From positions 124,001-188,000 of the forward strand of contig WGNI01000002.1 of assembly GCA_016124655.1 (NCBI GenBank): a DNA stretch of 64,000 bases. Reading direction: 5' to 3'. Both the position numbers and the translations under genes were made by a program. Below the pieces are notes generated by a model. It was given only the letters and a program-made list of their open reading frames with translations. It did no database searches and was not told the origin of the DNA. This DNA is from Alphaproteobacteria bacterium. Its GTDB lineage: Bacteria; Pseudomonadota; Alphaproteobacteria; Caulobacterales; Aquidulcibacteraceae. Of the stretch, positions 54,392 through 62,533 are shown one piece after another (the stretch's first letter is position 1; each line of letters begins with the position of its first letter).

Positions 54392-55396
54392 ATGGTCGCC
54401 CATGGGGTGCTTCCGGACGCGGAAATCCAGCGCGCCATCGATCGCGGCTTCATCCGCGCGGATGCGGCGTTCCATGCGCATCAAATTCAGCCGGCGAGCC
54501 TCGATCTGCGGCTGGGCGAAACCGCCTACCGGCTTCGCGCCAGCTTCCTGCCGGGGGCCGCGCGCGTCGCCGATCGGCTCGACGATCAATTGGTGATGCA
54601 TCGCATCGATCTGCGCGAGGGCGCTGTCTTGGAGACGGGCTGCGTCTATCTCGCGCAATTGCAGGAGAGCGCTGCGCTGCCGCCGCATCTGCATGGCGCG
54701 GCCAATCCAAAAAGCTCCACCGGGCGCATCGACGTGTTCACGCGGCTGATCACCGATCACGCCTCGGCGTTTGATCACGTGGCGGCGGGCTATGAAGGGC
54801 CGCTTTGGGCCGAGATCAGCCCGTGCACGTTCTCCATCCTGGCGCGCAAGGGCGCGGCCCTGTCGCAATTGCGTTTGCGCGCAGGGCCGCCGGCGCCGCG
54901 GCGCAGCGTGGATTTCACCATCGATCTGTCGATGGACGGGCCTGTGGGATTTCGTGCGAAGCGGCATTCAGGCGTGGTCGACGTTGAGCGCATCGGCGCC
55001 TACGATGCGCGCGATTTTTGGGAGCCCTTGGAAGCGCGCCATGGCCGCGTCGTGCTCGATCCGGGCCAGTTCTATATCTTTGCGTCAAAGGAGAACGTTC
55101 TCATTGGCGCCGACGAGGCCGCTGAGATGGCGCCGATCCGGCCGGAGCTCGGCGAGTTCCGCGCGCACTATGCGGGCTTCTTTGATCCAGGCTTCGGCAT
55201 TGCGCCGCATGAGGGCCGCGCGGTCCTGGAGGTGCGGTCGCGCGATGTGCCGTTTTTTGTGGAGGACGGGCAACCGGTCGGCAAGCTGGTGTTCGAGGCG
55301 CTGACCGCACCGGCGCAGCGGCTCTATGGCGAGACCGGCTCAAACTACCAGGGACAAGGTTTAAAACTGTCGAAACATTTCACGCCCTGGCGATAG
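54392..55396 (+). CDS. dcd: 2'-deoxycytidine 5'-triphosphate deaminase, long form
   Basis: The 334-residue protein matches the long dCTP deaminase family of alphaproteobacteria. The N-terminal half has IQPASLDLRLGETAYRLRA and PKSSTGRIDVFTRL, the dCTP-binding trimer motif; the C-terminal half (RAHYAGFFDPGFG, DVPFFVEDGQPVGKLVFE) repeats the dUTPase-like fold. It deaminates dCTP to dUTP for thymidylate supply. The gene is divergent from metZ. Confidence 0.93.
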   Translation: MVAHGVLPDAEIQRAIDRGFIRADAAFHAHQIQPASLDLRLGETAYRLRASFLPGAARVADRLDDQLVMHRIDLREGAVLETGCVYLAQLQESAALPPHLHGAANPKSSTGRIDVFTRLITDHASAFDHVAAGYEGPLWAEISPCTFSILARKGAALSQLRLRAGPPAPRRSVDFTIDLSMDGPVGFRAKRHSGVVDVERIGAYDARDFWEPLEARHGRVVLDPGQFYIFASKENVLIGADEAAEMAPIRPELGEFRAHYAGFFDPGFGIAPHEGRAVLEVRSRDVPFFVEDGQPVGKLVFEALTAPAQRLYGETGSNYQGQGLKLSKHFTPWR

Positions 55397-55434
55397 GCTT
55401 CGCGCGCGTGCGCGAGCGCGCTTAACCGCTCATC

Positions 55435-55465
55435 AAGCCTTGCTGAAGGCTTTGTTCGTCCTTTT
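55435..55465 (+). terminator. Candidate intrinsic terminator after dcd
   Basis: AAGCCTT at 55435-55441 pairs perfectly with AAGGCTT at 55446-55452 with a 4-base loop, followed by a T-rich stretch (tgttcgtccttttg). It lies 38 bases after the dcd stop and 39 bases before the histidine kinase start, so it could separate the two units. Confidence 0.5.
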
Positions 55466-55504
55466 GTCCCAAGGTGGCGCAGTCGGAAACTGCGGGCCGG
55501 GACC

Positions 55505-58264
55505 ATGCGCCAGAAGTATTGGAATTGGACCGCGCAGGCGCGGCAGATCGTCGAGCACGAATTCTTCCCGTTTCTCGGTGTGACCGGCGCGGCCGCGCTG
55601 GTGGTTTCGCTATCGATGCAAGCGATTTGGCCGCACTTCTGGTTTGCGACGTGCTTGTGCGCTTATTTGGCGGAATGGATGTGTTTGCGTCTGACGCAAA
55701 CGAACTACGCGCGCGCGAAGTTGCTCGGCGTCGCGGCGATCGCGCTTTCGGTCTTGCGCGGGGCGGTGTTCGCGTATCTGCCGGCGGCGCTGTGGCTGCA
55801 GGGCGAAGTGTGGGCGGTGGTCACCGCCGCAGTGCTGATCTTGAGCGGCGCCTATGTGACGGCAGATCGCTTCACGGCGTCGATGCTGGGCGGATTGGCT
55901 GCGTGGGCGCCGTTGGCAGTCGCGGCTGTCGCCGGGCCGGTGCTGGCGGCGTTTCTGTTTGGGCTCGGCGATGGACACGAGGCGCTGCTCTCCAGCGCCG
56001 GTCTGTTGATGGGCATTGGGCTCATTCATCGGGAAACGATTGCGAAGGCGGTGGCGGTGAACGCGGCGCGCGCGGCGGAGCATCAGGCGCGGCAGCAGGC
56101 GCATTTCGTATCGCTGCTCAATGACCAGGAAGGCCGGCTTGCGGCCGTATATGACCGCGAAGGGCGATTCCTGGCGTGGAATCGCGGCGTGCAAGCGTTT
56201 GCGCCGGGACAAAACCTTCAAGGGCGCGGGCTTTTCGACGAGTCGCAGGAAGCGGCGAAGGCCTGGCGCCACATGATGGAGCGTGCTGTTCAGGGTGAAT
56301 CCTTCAGCGGCGAGGCGGACCGGATCTGCGAAGCGGTCGGCGACATGAATTATTATTCCTGGCGCTTCGAGCCCTGGTACACCGAAGCCGGCGATATCGG
56401 CGGCGCGATGTTCGTCGGCGACGCCGTCACGGATTTGATCGAGGCGCAGCGCGAGGTGGAGAACACCGCGCATATCCTGCGCATGGCGCTGCGGGCCGGC
56501 GGGGCGGCGGTGTGGCGGCTCGATATGATCGACGAAACCATCTGGACGTCGGACAATTACGAAGCGCTGTTCGGCGCCAGCGGCGACTTCCACAATTTCA
56601 TGCAACATCAGCCGACCTGGTGCACGGAAGAAGACCTGCCGCGGCTCATGGAATTGCGCCGCCAGCTGAGCGAGCGCGGCTTCGGCGTGGTCGAGCACAG
56701 GCTCGCGCATATGCCGCATGTTTGGGTGCAATCGGCATGCGATGTCGTCATGGACAAGGACGGCCAAGCGCGCTGGGTGATTGGTTTGACGCGCGACATC
56801 TCGCAGCAAAAAATGCTCGTGAGCCACATCCTTGAGGCGACGCGCCAGGCTGAAAGCGCGCTGAGCGAGAAGCGCCGTATCCTGAGCGCGGTGTGGGCCG
56901 ATCTCGACATTCAGGCGGATGTGGCCGAGCACGCCGAGGTGGACGCCGGCGAACACGCGCCGTCAGTGGATCTGGAAGAACTCGCGGCCCGGTTTAATGC
57001 GGTGATTGACGAGCTGCACGCGCGCGACGGCGCCATGGAGCGCGCGATCGCGCAATTGCGGCTCGCGCGCGAGACTGCGCACGAAGCCAATCTGGCGAAG
57101 TCGCAATTCCTCGCCAATATGAGCCATGAATTGCGCACGCCGCTGAATGCGATCATCGGCTATTCGGAAATGATGCTGGAGGAATCCGACGCAGCGCAAG
57201 ATGAGATGACGGCGAAGGATCTCAATCGCATTCTTTCCGCGTCCCGGCACTTGCTGGCGCTGATCAATGAAATCCTTGATCTCTCAAAGATCGAAGCCGG
57301 CGCGATGGAGGTTTCCTCGCGGCCGTTCGATCCGCTGGAGCTGTGCAACGAGGTTTTGGAGACCGTACGCCCGATGGCGATGAAGAACGCCAATGCGCTG
57401 CGGCTCGTGGATGACGCCCAGCTCGGCGGTGCGGAAACCGACGAGTTCCGCATCCGGCAGTGTCTTTTGAATCTGTTGTCGAACGCATGCAAGTTCACGA
57501 AAGAGGGCGCGGTGACGCTGCGCGTGCGCCGCGTGCGCGACAACGCGTTCGACTGGCTGGTGTTTGATGTTTCAGACACCGGCATCGGCATTTCGCCGGC
57601 GCAGCTGGAGCGCGTGTTCGAACCGTTCAGCCAGGCGGATGCGACGACGACGCGCAAATTCGGCGGCACGGGGCTCGGGTTGTCGATCACGCGGCGGCTC
57701 GCGGAGTTGTTGGGCGGCGATCTCTCGGTGGCGTCCACACTTGGCAAAGGATCGACCTTCACCTTGCGCATTCCTGCGGTGTATCGCGCGAAGGAGGAAG
57801 CGGAGATCGAAGACGCGGACGGCGCCATCGCCGCGGAGGGTCCGCGCATCCTCGTCATCGACGATCATCAGGACGCCCGCGAGCTGGCGCGTCGTGCGCT
57901 GGGGCGGCTGGGCTTTCACGTGCAAACCTGCACCACCGCGCAAGACGGACTAGACGCCATCGCGGAACGGCAGCCGGCGCTGATCGTGCTCGACATCCAT
58001 TTGCCGGACCGCTCGGGATGGGACGTGTTGCGGGCATTGCGCGACGACGAGGCGACGCGCGGCATTCCGGTGCTGGTCGCGTCGATCAATGACGATCGCG
58101 GGCGCTCGATGTCCCTGGGCGCGTGTCAGCACCTGGTGAAGCCGATCGACCGCGACGCGTTCGCCGCGGCGGTTCTACAATTCGCGCGCAGCATGCCGAG
58201 CGCCGCGCTCCAGGGCGCAAACGCGTTGGCCCAAGCGGCCGCCGCACGCGCCAAATCTCGCTAG
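55505..58264 (+). CDS. Hybrid histidine kinase (membrane, PAS, HisKA, HATPase, REC)
   Basis: The 919-residue protein has an N-terminal membrane part (about five helices to residue 190), two PAS-like domains (residues about 205-310 and 320-440), a long helix, HisKA with FLANMSHELRTPLNA (His541), HATPase with LLNLLSNACKF, DVSDTGIGIS and GGTGLGLSI, and a C-terminal receiver with Asp830 in IVLDIHLPDRSG. The signal sensed is unknown. A single-domain response regulator faces it, and their stop codons interlock, which suggests but does not prove that they are partners. Confidence 0.93.
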   Translation: MRQKYWNWTAQARQIVEHEFFPFLGVTGAAALVVSLSMQAIWPHFWFATCLCAYLAEWMCLRLTQTNYARAKLLGVAAIALSVLRGAVFAYLPAALWLQGEVWAVVTAAVLILSGAYVTADRFTASMLGGLAAWAPLAVAAVAGPVLAAFLFGLGDGHEALLSSAGLLMGIGLIHRETIAKAVAVNAARAAEHQARQQAHFVSLLNDQEGRLAAVYDREGRFLAWNRGVQAFAPGQNLQGRGLFDESQEAAKAWRHMMERAVQGESFSGEADRICEAVGDMNYYSWRFEPWYTEAGDIGGAMFVGDAVTDLIEAQREVENTAHILRMALRAGGAAVWRLDMIDETIWTSDNYEALFGASGDFHNFMQHQPTWCTEEDLPRLMELRRQLSERGFGVVEHRLAHMPHVWVQSACDVVMDKDGQARWVIGLTRDISQQKMLVSHILEATRQAESALSEKRRILSAVWADLDIQADVAEHAEVDAGEHAPSVDLEELAARFNAVIDELHARDGAMERAIAQLRLARETAHEANLAKSQFLANMSHELRTPLNAIIGYSEMMLEESDAAQDEMTAKDLNRILSASRHLLALINEILDLSKIEAGAMEVSSRPFDPLELCNEVLETVRPMAMKNANALRLVDDAQLGGAETDEFRIRQCLLNLLSNACKFTKEGAVTLRVRRVRDNAFDWLVFDVSDTGIGISPAQLERVFEPFSQADATTTRKFGGTGLGLSITRRLAELLGGDLSVASTLGKGSTFTLRIPAVYRAKEEAEIEDADGAIAAEGPRILVIDDHQDARELARRALGRLGFHVQTCTTAQDGLDAIAERQPALIVLDIHLPDRSGWDVLRALRDDEATRGIPVLVASINDDRGRSMSLGACQHLVKPIDRDAFAAAVLQFARSMPSAALQGANALAQAAAARAKSR

Positions 58265-58680
58265 TTGAAGGTTTCCGGAAGCGCTGCGCGCAGCCGCGCC
58301 TGCAGCACGGCAAAGGAAAACGGCTTGGCGACATAGTCCGTCGCGCCCGCCTCGAGGCATTTCACGATCATCGGATCTTCGTCGCGCGCGGTGACCATGA
58401 TCACCGGCAGCTGGCGTTTGGAGTAGGTCTCGCGAATGCGGCGCAGCGTCTCCAGCCCGTCGATGCCGGGCATCATATAGTCCAGCAGGACCGCGTCGAA
58501 TTTCTCTTCCTGGAGCCGCGTGAGGCATTCCATACCGTCGGACGCCTCCGACACGGTGAAGCGCGCGATCATCAGCCGGCGGCGCAACAATTCGCGATTA
58601 TCTTCAAGATCGTCGACCACCAGGATGTGGGGCCATACATCGACATCTTCGGCCACGACTGCGTCGGCGTTTCCCGTCAC
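58261..58680 (-). CDS. Single-domain response regulator
   Basis: From GTG 58680, with a strong GGAGGA site 7 bases ahead, the protein has 139 residues: ILVVDDLEDNRE with acidic Asp23-Asp24, the phosphorylation site Asp67 in AVLLDYMMPG, Thr97 in MVTARDED and Lys119 in YVAKPFSF. It has no output domain, so it acts by protein contacts, like CheY or DivK. The frame is open to a TTG at 58737, but that start lacks a ribosome site. It is convergent with the hybrid kinase. Confidence 0.92.
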   Translation of the reverse strand: MTGNADAVVAEDVDVWPHILVVDDLEDNRELLRRRLMIARFTVSEASDGMECLTRLQEEKFDAVLLDYMMPGIDGLETLRRIRETYSKRQLPVIMVTARDEDPMIVKCLEAGATDYVAKPFSFAVLQARLRAALPETFN

Positions 58681-58821
58681 GGCGGCTTCCTCCGAGAACG
58701 GACGAGATGGTCGCAATTTGAAGTTAACAAAATGCAACTTCGGGAGGAATCCGTCCGCGCGGTCTCGCCTTATCGGCGCGCTGCGCCTAGCATTGGAGGG
58801 CGTTCGCGGGGAGAGACGCTC

Positions 58822-60483
58822 ATGAAATCAACGCTTGCGATAGCCGCCTTGGCGCTGCTTCTCGCGTGCTCGCCGCCGAGCGGGGAGAAAAACGGGCCGG
58901 GCGAAGCCGCGCCGGCGCCGTTCGACGGCGTCGCGCCCGTGCTGGCGCAGGCGGCGACGCCTACGCCGACCTATTTCCTCGCCGGCCAGGTGGTGGCGCT
59001 GCCGCGCCAGGGCCGGGTGACGGCGCAGGAGAGCGGCGGAGGTCTGCCGGCAGAGCTTGCCGCGACAGGGTTTTCCGGCGAGACGCGGCTTCTGGCGAGC
59101 GGCGCGGTGCTGATCGAGTACGAGTCCCGCGTCAGCGAAGCGCTGCCGCAATCCGACAATGGCGGACCGAACCTATTGTACGAGCCCGGCGCGGTCGATC
59201 CCGCGGCGGTGACGTCGGACATGCAGACGCATACTGAAGCCATGCGCCAGGCCGTGGCGGAGCTTGATGCGGTGATCGCCGATCTGCGCCGGTCAGGGCG
59301 CTATGAGCACGTCTCGCGCAATTGGGTGTTCACGCCGGCGCAAGCGGGCGCGCCGAACGATCCATCGTATCCGCGGCAATGGCATTATTTCTCCAATGGC
59401 GACGGCGCCAATCAAGCGCCGGGCGGGGCGGGATTTGCGGATTACTGGGCGGCGGGCCGCACCGGTTCGCGCAGCGTGGTGGTCGCGGTGATCGATACCG
59501 GTCTTGAGGCCGGCCATCCCGACATTGACGGTTCAGGCAATGTCACCGGCGGATACGATTTCATCTCCGATCCCTGGATCGGCAATGACGGCGACGGGCG
59601 CGACAACAATCCCGCCGATCCCGGCGACAATGTCGCGCCGAACGATCCGGGCAAGCCGGTGTTCTGCCCGCCGCAGCCGGAGGCGAGCTTTCACGGCACG
59701 CATGTGGCGGGCACGGTGGGCGCCGGCGGCACCAATAATGGCGTCGGCGTTGCGGGCGTGAACTGGCAGGTGACCGTGGTGCCGATCCGCGCGCTGGGAC
59801 GGTGCGGCGGCGCGCTCTCGGATATTGCCGACAGTATTTTGTGGGCGGCGAACGCGCATGATCCCGCGCGCGCGCCGGTCAATCCTCAGCCCGCGGACGT
59901 GATCAATATGAGTCTCGGCGCGGGTGCTGCGTGCAGCGCCAATCCGCTTTTGGCGGACGCCATTCGCCGCGTGATCGCGCGCGGCGTGGTGGTGGTCGCC
60001 GCGGCCGGTAATTCGCGGCAGGACACGGCCGGCTTCACGCCCGCGAGCTGTCCCGGCGTGATCGCGGTGGCGGCCAATGACGCGCGCGGCCATCTTGCGC
60101 CCTATTCGAATTACGGCGCGCGCGTGGACATCATCGCGCCCGGCGGCGATCTTGGCCGCGACGATACGCAGGACGGCAATGGCGACGGCGTGTTGAGCAC
60201 GCGCACGTCGCGGTGCGGGACGCTGAGCGAACCTGACCGCTTGTGCCGGTACGGCTATTTCCAGGGGACATCGATGGCCTCGCCGCATGTCGCGGGCGCA
60301 GTCGCGCTGCTTCTGGCGCACGAGCCGGCGCTGAACGAAGGCGCATTGGAGGGGCGCGGCGCGCGCGTTCTGGCGCGGTTGCGGGCGACGGCGCTGCCGC
60401 GCAACGCCACGCAATGTCCGCGGCCCTGCGGCGTGATGTTGAACATGCGCCCGCCGGATGCGGGCGCCCCATCCGCGCCCTGA
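58822..60483 (+). CDS. S8 subtilase lipoprotein
   Basis: From ATG 58822 (GGGGAGA site) the protein has 553 residues. The signal peptide ends at the lipobox LLAC (Cys near residue 15), so it is membrane-anchored outside the cytoplasm. The catalytic triad is Asp225 (VAVIDTGLE), His291 (SFHGTHVAG) and Ser484 (GTSMASPHVAG). The part before Asp225 contains a short segment ending SGRYEHVSRNWVF, similar to the end of an S8 propeptide. Cysteines in inserted loops may form disulfides. The next gene codes for a propeptide-like lipoprotein. Confidence 0.92.
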   Translation: MKSTLAIAALALLLACSPPSGEKNGPGEAAPAPFDGVAPVLAQAATPTPTYFLAGQVVALPRQGRVTAQESGGGLPAELAATGFSGETRLLASGAVLIEYESRVSEALPQSDNGGPNLLYEPGAVDPAAVTSDMQTHTEAMRQAVAELDAVIADLRRSGRYEHVSRNWVFTPAQAGAPNDPSYPRQWHYFSNGDGANQAPGGAGFADYWAAGRTGSRSVVVAVIDTGLEAGHPDIDGSGNVTGGYDFISDPWIGNDGDGRDNNPADPGDNVAPNDPGKPVFCPPQPEASFHGTHVAGTVGAGGTNNGVGVAGVNWQVTVVPIRALGRCGGALSDIADSILWAANAHDPARAPVNPQPADVINMSLGAGAACSANPLLADAIRRVIARGVVVVAAAGNSRQDTAGFTPASCPGVIAVAANDARGHLAPYSNYGARVDIIAPGGDLGRDDTQDGNGDGVLSTRTSRCGTLSEPDRLCRYGYFQGTSMASPHVAGAVALLLAHEPALNEGALEGRGARVLARLRATALPRNATQCPRPCGVMLNMRPPDAGAPSAP

Positions 60484-60514
60484 TCTCGCCGGGTTTGCCT
60501 GGGAGGGTTGCGCG

Positions 60515-60919
60515 ATGAAAAGTCTTCTTATCAGCTTCGCTGCCGCCGCTGCGGCGGCGTGCGGGGCGCAGAATGATCCATCGATGAACGAGGTCGAGCC
60601 TGCGCCGCTGCAAACGCAGGAGGCCGACAGCACGGCCAGTCCCGCCGCGACCACGGGCGAAATCATCATCCGGCTTGAGGACGCGCATTTGCAGGCGCTG
60701 ATCGCGGCCGATGCGGACACGCGTCCCGCCGAAGCGCAGGCCGCGCTCGCGCGCACGGCGCCGGCGGCGGCGGGTCTGGAAATCGCGCGCGTGACAGCGG
60801 GCGGCGATCTGGTGCTGCGCGGCGATGCGAGCCCGGCGCGCGTGGCGGCGATTGAAGCGGATCCGGCGGTGTCGTTTGCGCAGCCCGATCGCATGGCGCA
60901 GCCGCAGACCGGGCAATAG
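60515..60919 (+). CDS. Small lipoprotein resembling a subtilisin propeptide (I9-like)
   Basis: From ATG 60515 (GGGAGGG site) the protein has 134 residues with a lipoprotein signal (AAAAC, Cys near residue 16), a Ser/Thr/Ala/Pro-rich linker, and a domain from about residue 48. It starts EIIIRLEDAHLQAL and ends VAAIEADPAVSFAQPD, which resembles the end of the peptidase inhibitor I9/subtilisin propeptide fold. It follows the subtilase gene by 31 bases on the same strand, so it may fold or inhibit that protease. The fold assignment is moderate, the pairing is inference. Confidence 0.65.
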   Translation: MKSLLISFAAAAAAACGAQNDPSMNEVEPAPLQTQEADSTASPAATTGEIIIRLEDAHLQALIAADADTRPAEAQAALARTAPAAAGLEIARVTAGGDLVLRGDASPARVAAIEADPAVSFAQPDRMAQPQTGQ

Positions 60920-60964
60920 GCGCGCGCCTGATTCTCGCTTATGCACGCCCGCGAGAGGGCGGCG

Positions 60965-62446
60965 ATGAGCGAGACCAAGAGCGCGTCGGAAGACGCTGAA
61001 GCCAGCGGCGTTGCGGCCATTGTGGTGTTCGGCGCCACAGGCGATCTGGCGATGCGCATGCTGTGGCCATCGCTGTTTCATCTGCATCGCGAAGGGCGAT
61101 TGCCGGAGGATTGCCGGCTGGTCGGCTGTGCGCGGCTTGGCATTCCAGAAGACGAGTTTCGCACGCGCGTGCGCGCGGACGTGGCGCAGAAGATCGGTCC
61201 CGATGCGGTGACGGGCGCGGACTGGCGCAGCTTCGCCAAGCGCATCGTGTATCTGGCGATTGACGCGACGGATGCAGATCAGCTCTCGGCCTTGCGCGCG
61301 CACGCGCCGCCGGAGCGCGCGAGCGTGATGTATCTTGCGGTGTCGCCGGCGTTGTTCGGGCGCATCGCGCTGGCGCTCGGGGACGCCGGTCTGGTCGGGC
61401 CCGGCACGCGGCTGGCGCTGGAGAAGCCGATTGGCGGCGATCGCGAGAGCGCGGCCGCGATAAACGCGGATGTCGCGCGGCATTTCTCCGAACGGCAGGT
61501 GTTCCGCGTCGATCACTATCTCGGCAAGGAAGCCGTCCAAAACCTGATCGCGCTGCGTTTCGCGAACGCGCTGTTCGAGCCGATCTGGAACCGCGAATGC
61601 ATCGATCACGTGCAGATCTGCATCGGCGAAACCATCGGCGTGGATGGGCGCACGGACTATTACGACGCTTATGGCGCGCTGCGCGACATGGTGCAGAACC
61701 ATTTGATCCAGCTCTTGTGCTTGGTCGCGATGGAGCCGCCCTACAGTCTCGATCAAGAGGCGGTGCGTGATGAGAAGGTGAAGGTGCTGCGCGCGCTGAA
61801 GCCGCCGTCGGCCAGCGAGATCGGCGCAGTGAGCGTGCGCGGGCAATATGGCGCGGGCTACATCGATGGCGTGTTGGCGCGCTCCTATGTGGAGGAGGCG
61901 AAGAGGCCGTCAGGCACGGAAACATACGTCGCGCTGAAGGTGGAGATCGACAATTGGCGCTGGGCCGGCGTGCCGTTTTACGTCCGCACGGGCAAGCGGC
62001 TGGGCGAGCGGCGAACCTATATCGTCGTCAGCTTCCGCAATGTGCCGCATTCGATTTTCGCGGGTTCGCCGCTGGCGAACAATGAATTGGTAATCGAATT
62101 GCAGCCGGACGAGGAAATCGCGCTGCGGCTGATGAACAAGGCGCCGGGGATCGGCCAGGACGGCATGACCCTGCAGGCGATGAGCCTGGATTTGTCGCTG
62201 TCGGACAGTTTCAAGGATGCGCGCCGGCGCATCGCCTACGAACGCCTGTTCGTCGACATGATCGAAGGGCGGACGACGCTGTTCGTGCGCGGCGATGAGG
62301 TTGAGGCCGCTTGGTCGTGGGTGGACCAAATTTCCGAGGCGTGGAAACAAGCCGATGTGCCGTGCGAAACCTATCCCGCGGGGTCGTGGGGGCCCGCGAG
62401 CGCGCGCGCGCTCATCGCGCGCGATGGACGCGCCTGGCGCGACTAG
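60965..62446 (+). CDS. zwf: Glucose-6-phosphate 1-dehydrogenase
   Basis: From ATG 60965 the protein has 493 residues: VVFGATGDLAMRMLWPSL for NADP, the catalytic block RVDHYLGKEAVQNL, and EKPIGGDRESAAAINADV. It oxidises glucose 6-phosphate to 6-phosphogluconolactone, starting the pentose phosphate or Entner-Doudoroff route. An ATG at 60941 gives 8 more residues; the GAGAGGG site favours 60965. Glucose 6-phosphate is also used by otsA in this window, but the genes are far apart. Confidence 0.95.
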   Translation: MSETKSASEDAEASGVAAIVVFGATGDLAMRMLWPSLFHLHREGRLPEDCRLVGCARLGIPEDEFRTRVRADVAQKIGPDAVTGADWRSFAKRIVYLAIDATDADQLSALRAHAPPERASVMYLAVSPALFGRIALALGDAGLVGPGTRLALEKPIGGDRESAAAINADVARHFSERQVFRVDHYLGKEAVQNLIALRFANALFEPIWNRECIDHVQICIGETIGVDGRTDYYDAYGALRDMVQNHLIQLLCLVAMEPPYSLDQEAVRDEKVKVLRALKPPSASEIGAVSVRGQYGAGYIDGVLARSYVEEAKRPSGTETYVALKVEIDNWRWAGVPFYVRTGKRLGERRTYIVVSFRNVPHSIFAGSPLANNELVIELQPDEEIALRLMNKAPGIGQDGMTLQAMSLDLSLSDSFKDARRRIAYERLFVDMIEGRTTLFVRGDEVEAAWSWVDQISEAWKQADVPCETYPAGSWGPASARALIARDGRAWRD

Positions 62447-62460
62447 ACTCAAGCGCTTTC

Positions 62461-62529
62461 GCGCGTCTGTTCGCCAAAACCGGTTCCCATCCTGGATCAA
62501 GTCCAGGACAGGCATTTTGGCTGACGCGC
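62461..62529. repeat. Palindromic intergenic repeat, copy 3 with a nested hairpin
   Basis: The element shares CCAAAACCGGTTCCCA and TTTTGGCT with the copies at 4628 and 4689, and its outer arms GCGCGTC and GACGCGC pair. Between them sits a second perfect hairpin TCCTGGA-TCAAG-TCCAGGA at 62490-62508. It fills the 87-base gap between the convergent zwf and cysNC genes and could serve as a two-way transcription stop. Confidence 0.8.
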
Positions 62530-62533
62530 TTGG

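Noticed and set aside
53050..54774. A 574-codon open frame opposite metZ running into dcd
   Set aside because: It would cover metZ, the riboswitch and the dcd start, all of which are well supported. Its product is rich in Gly, Ala and Arg with no family match.
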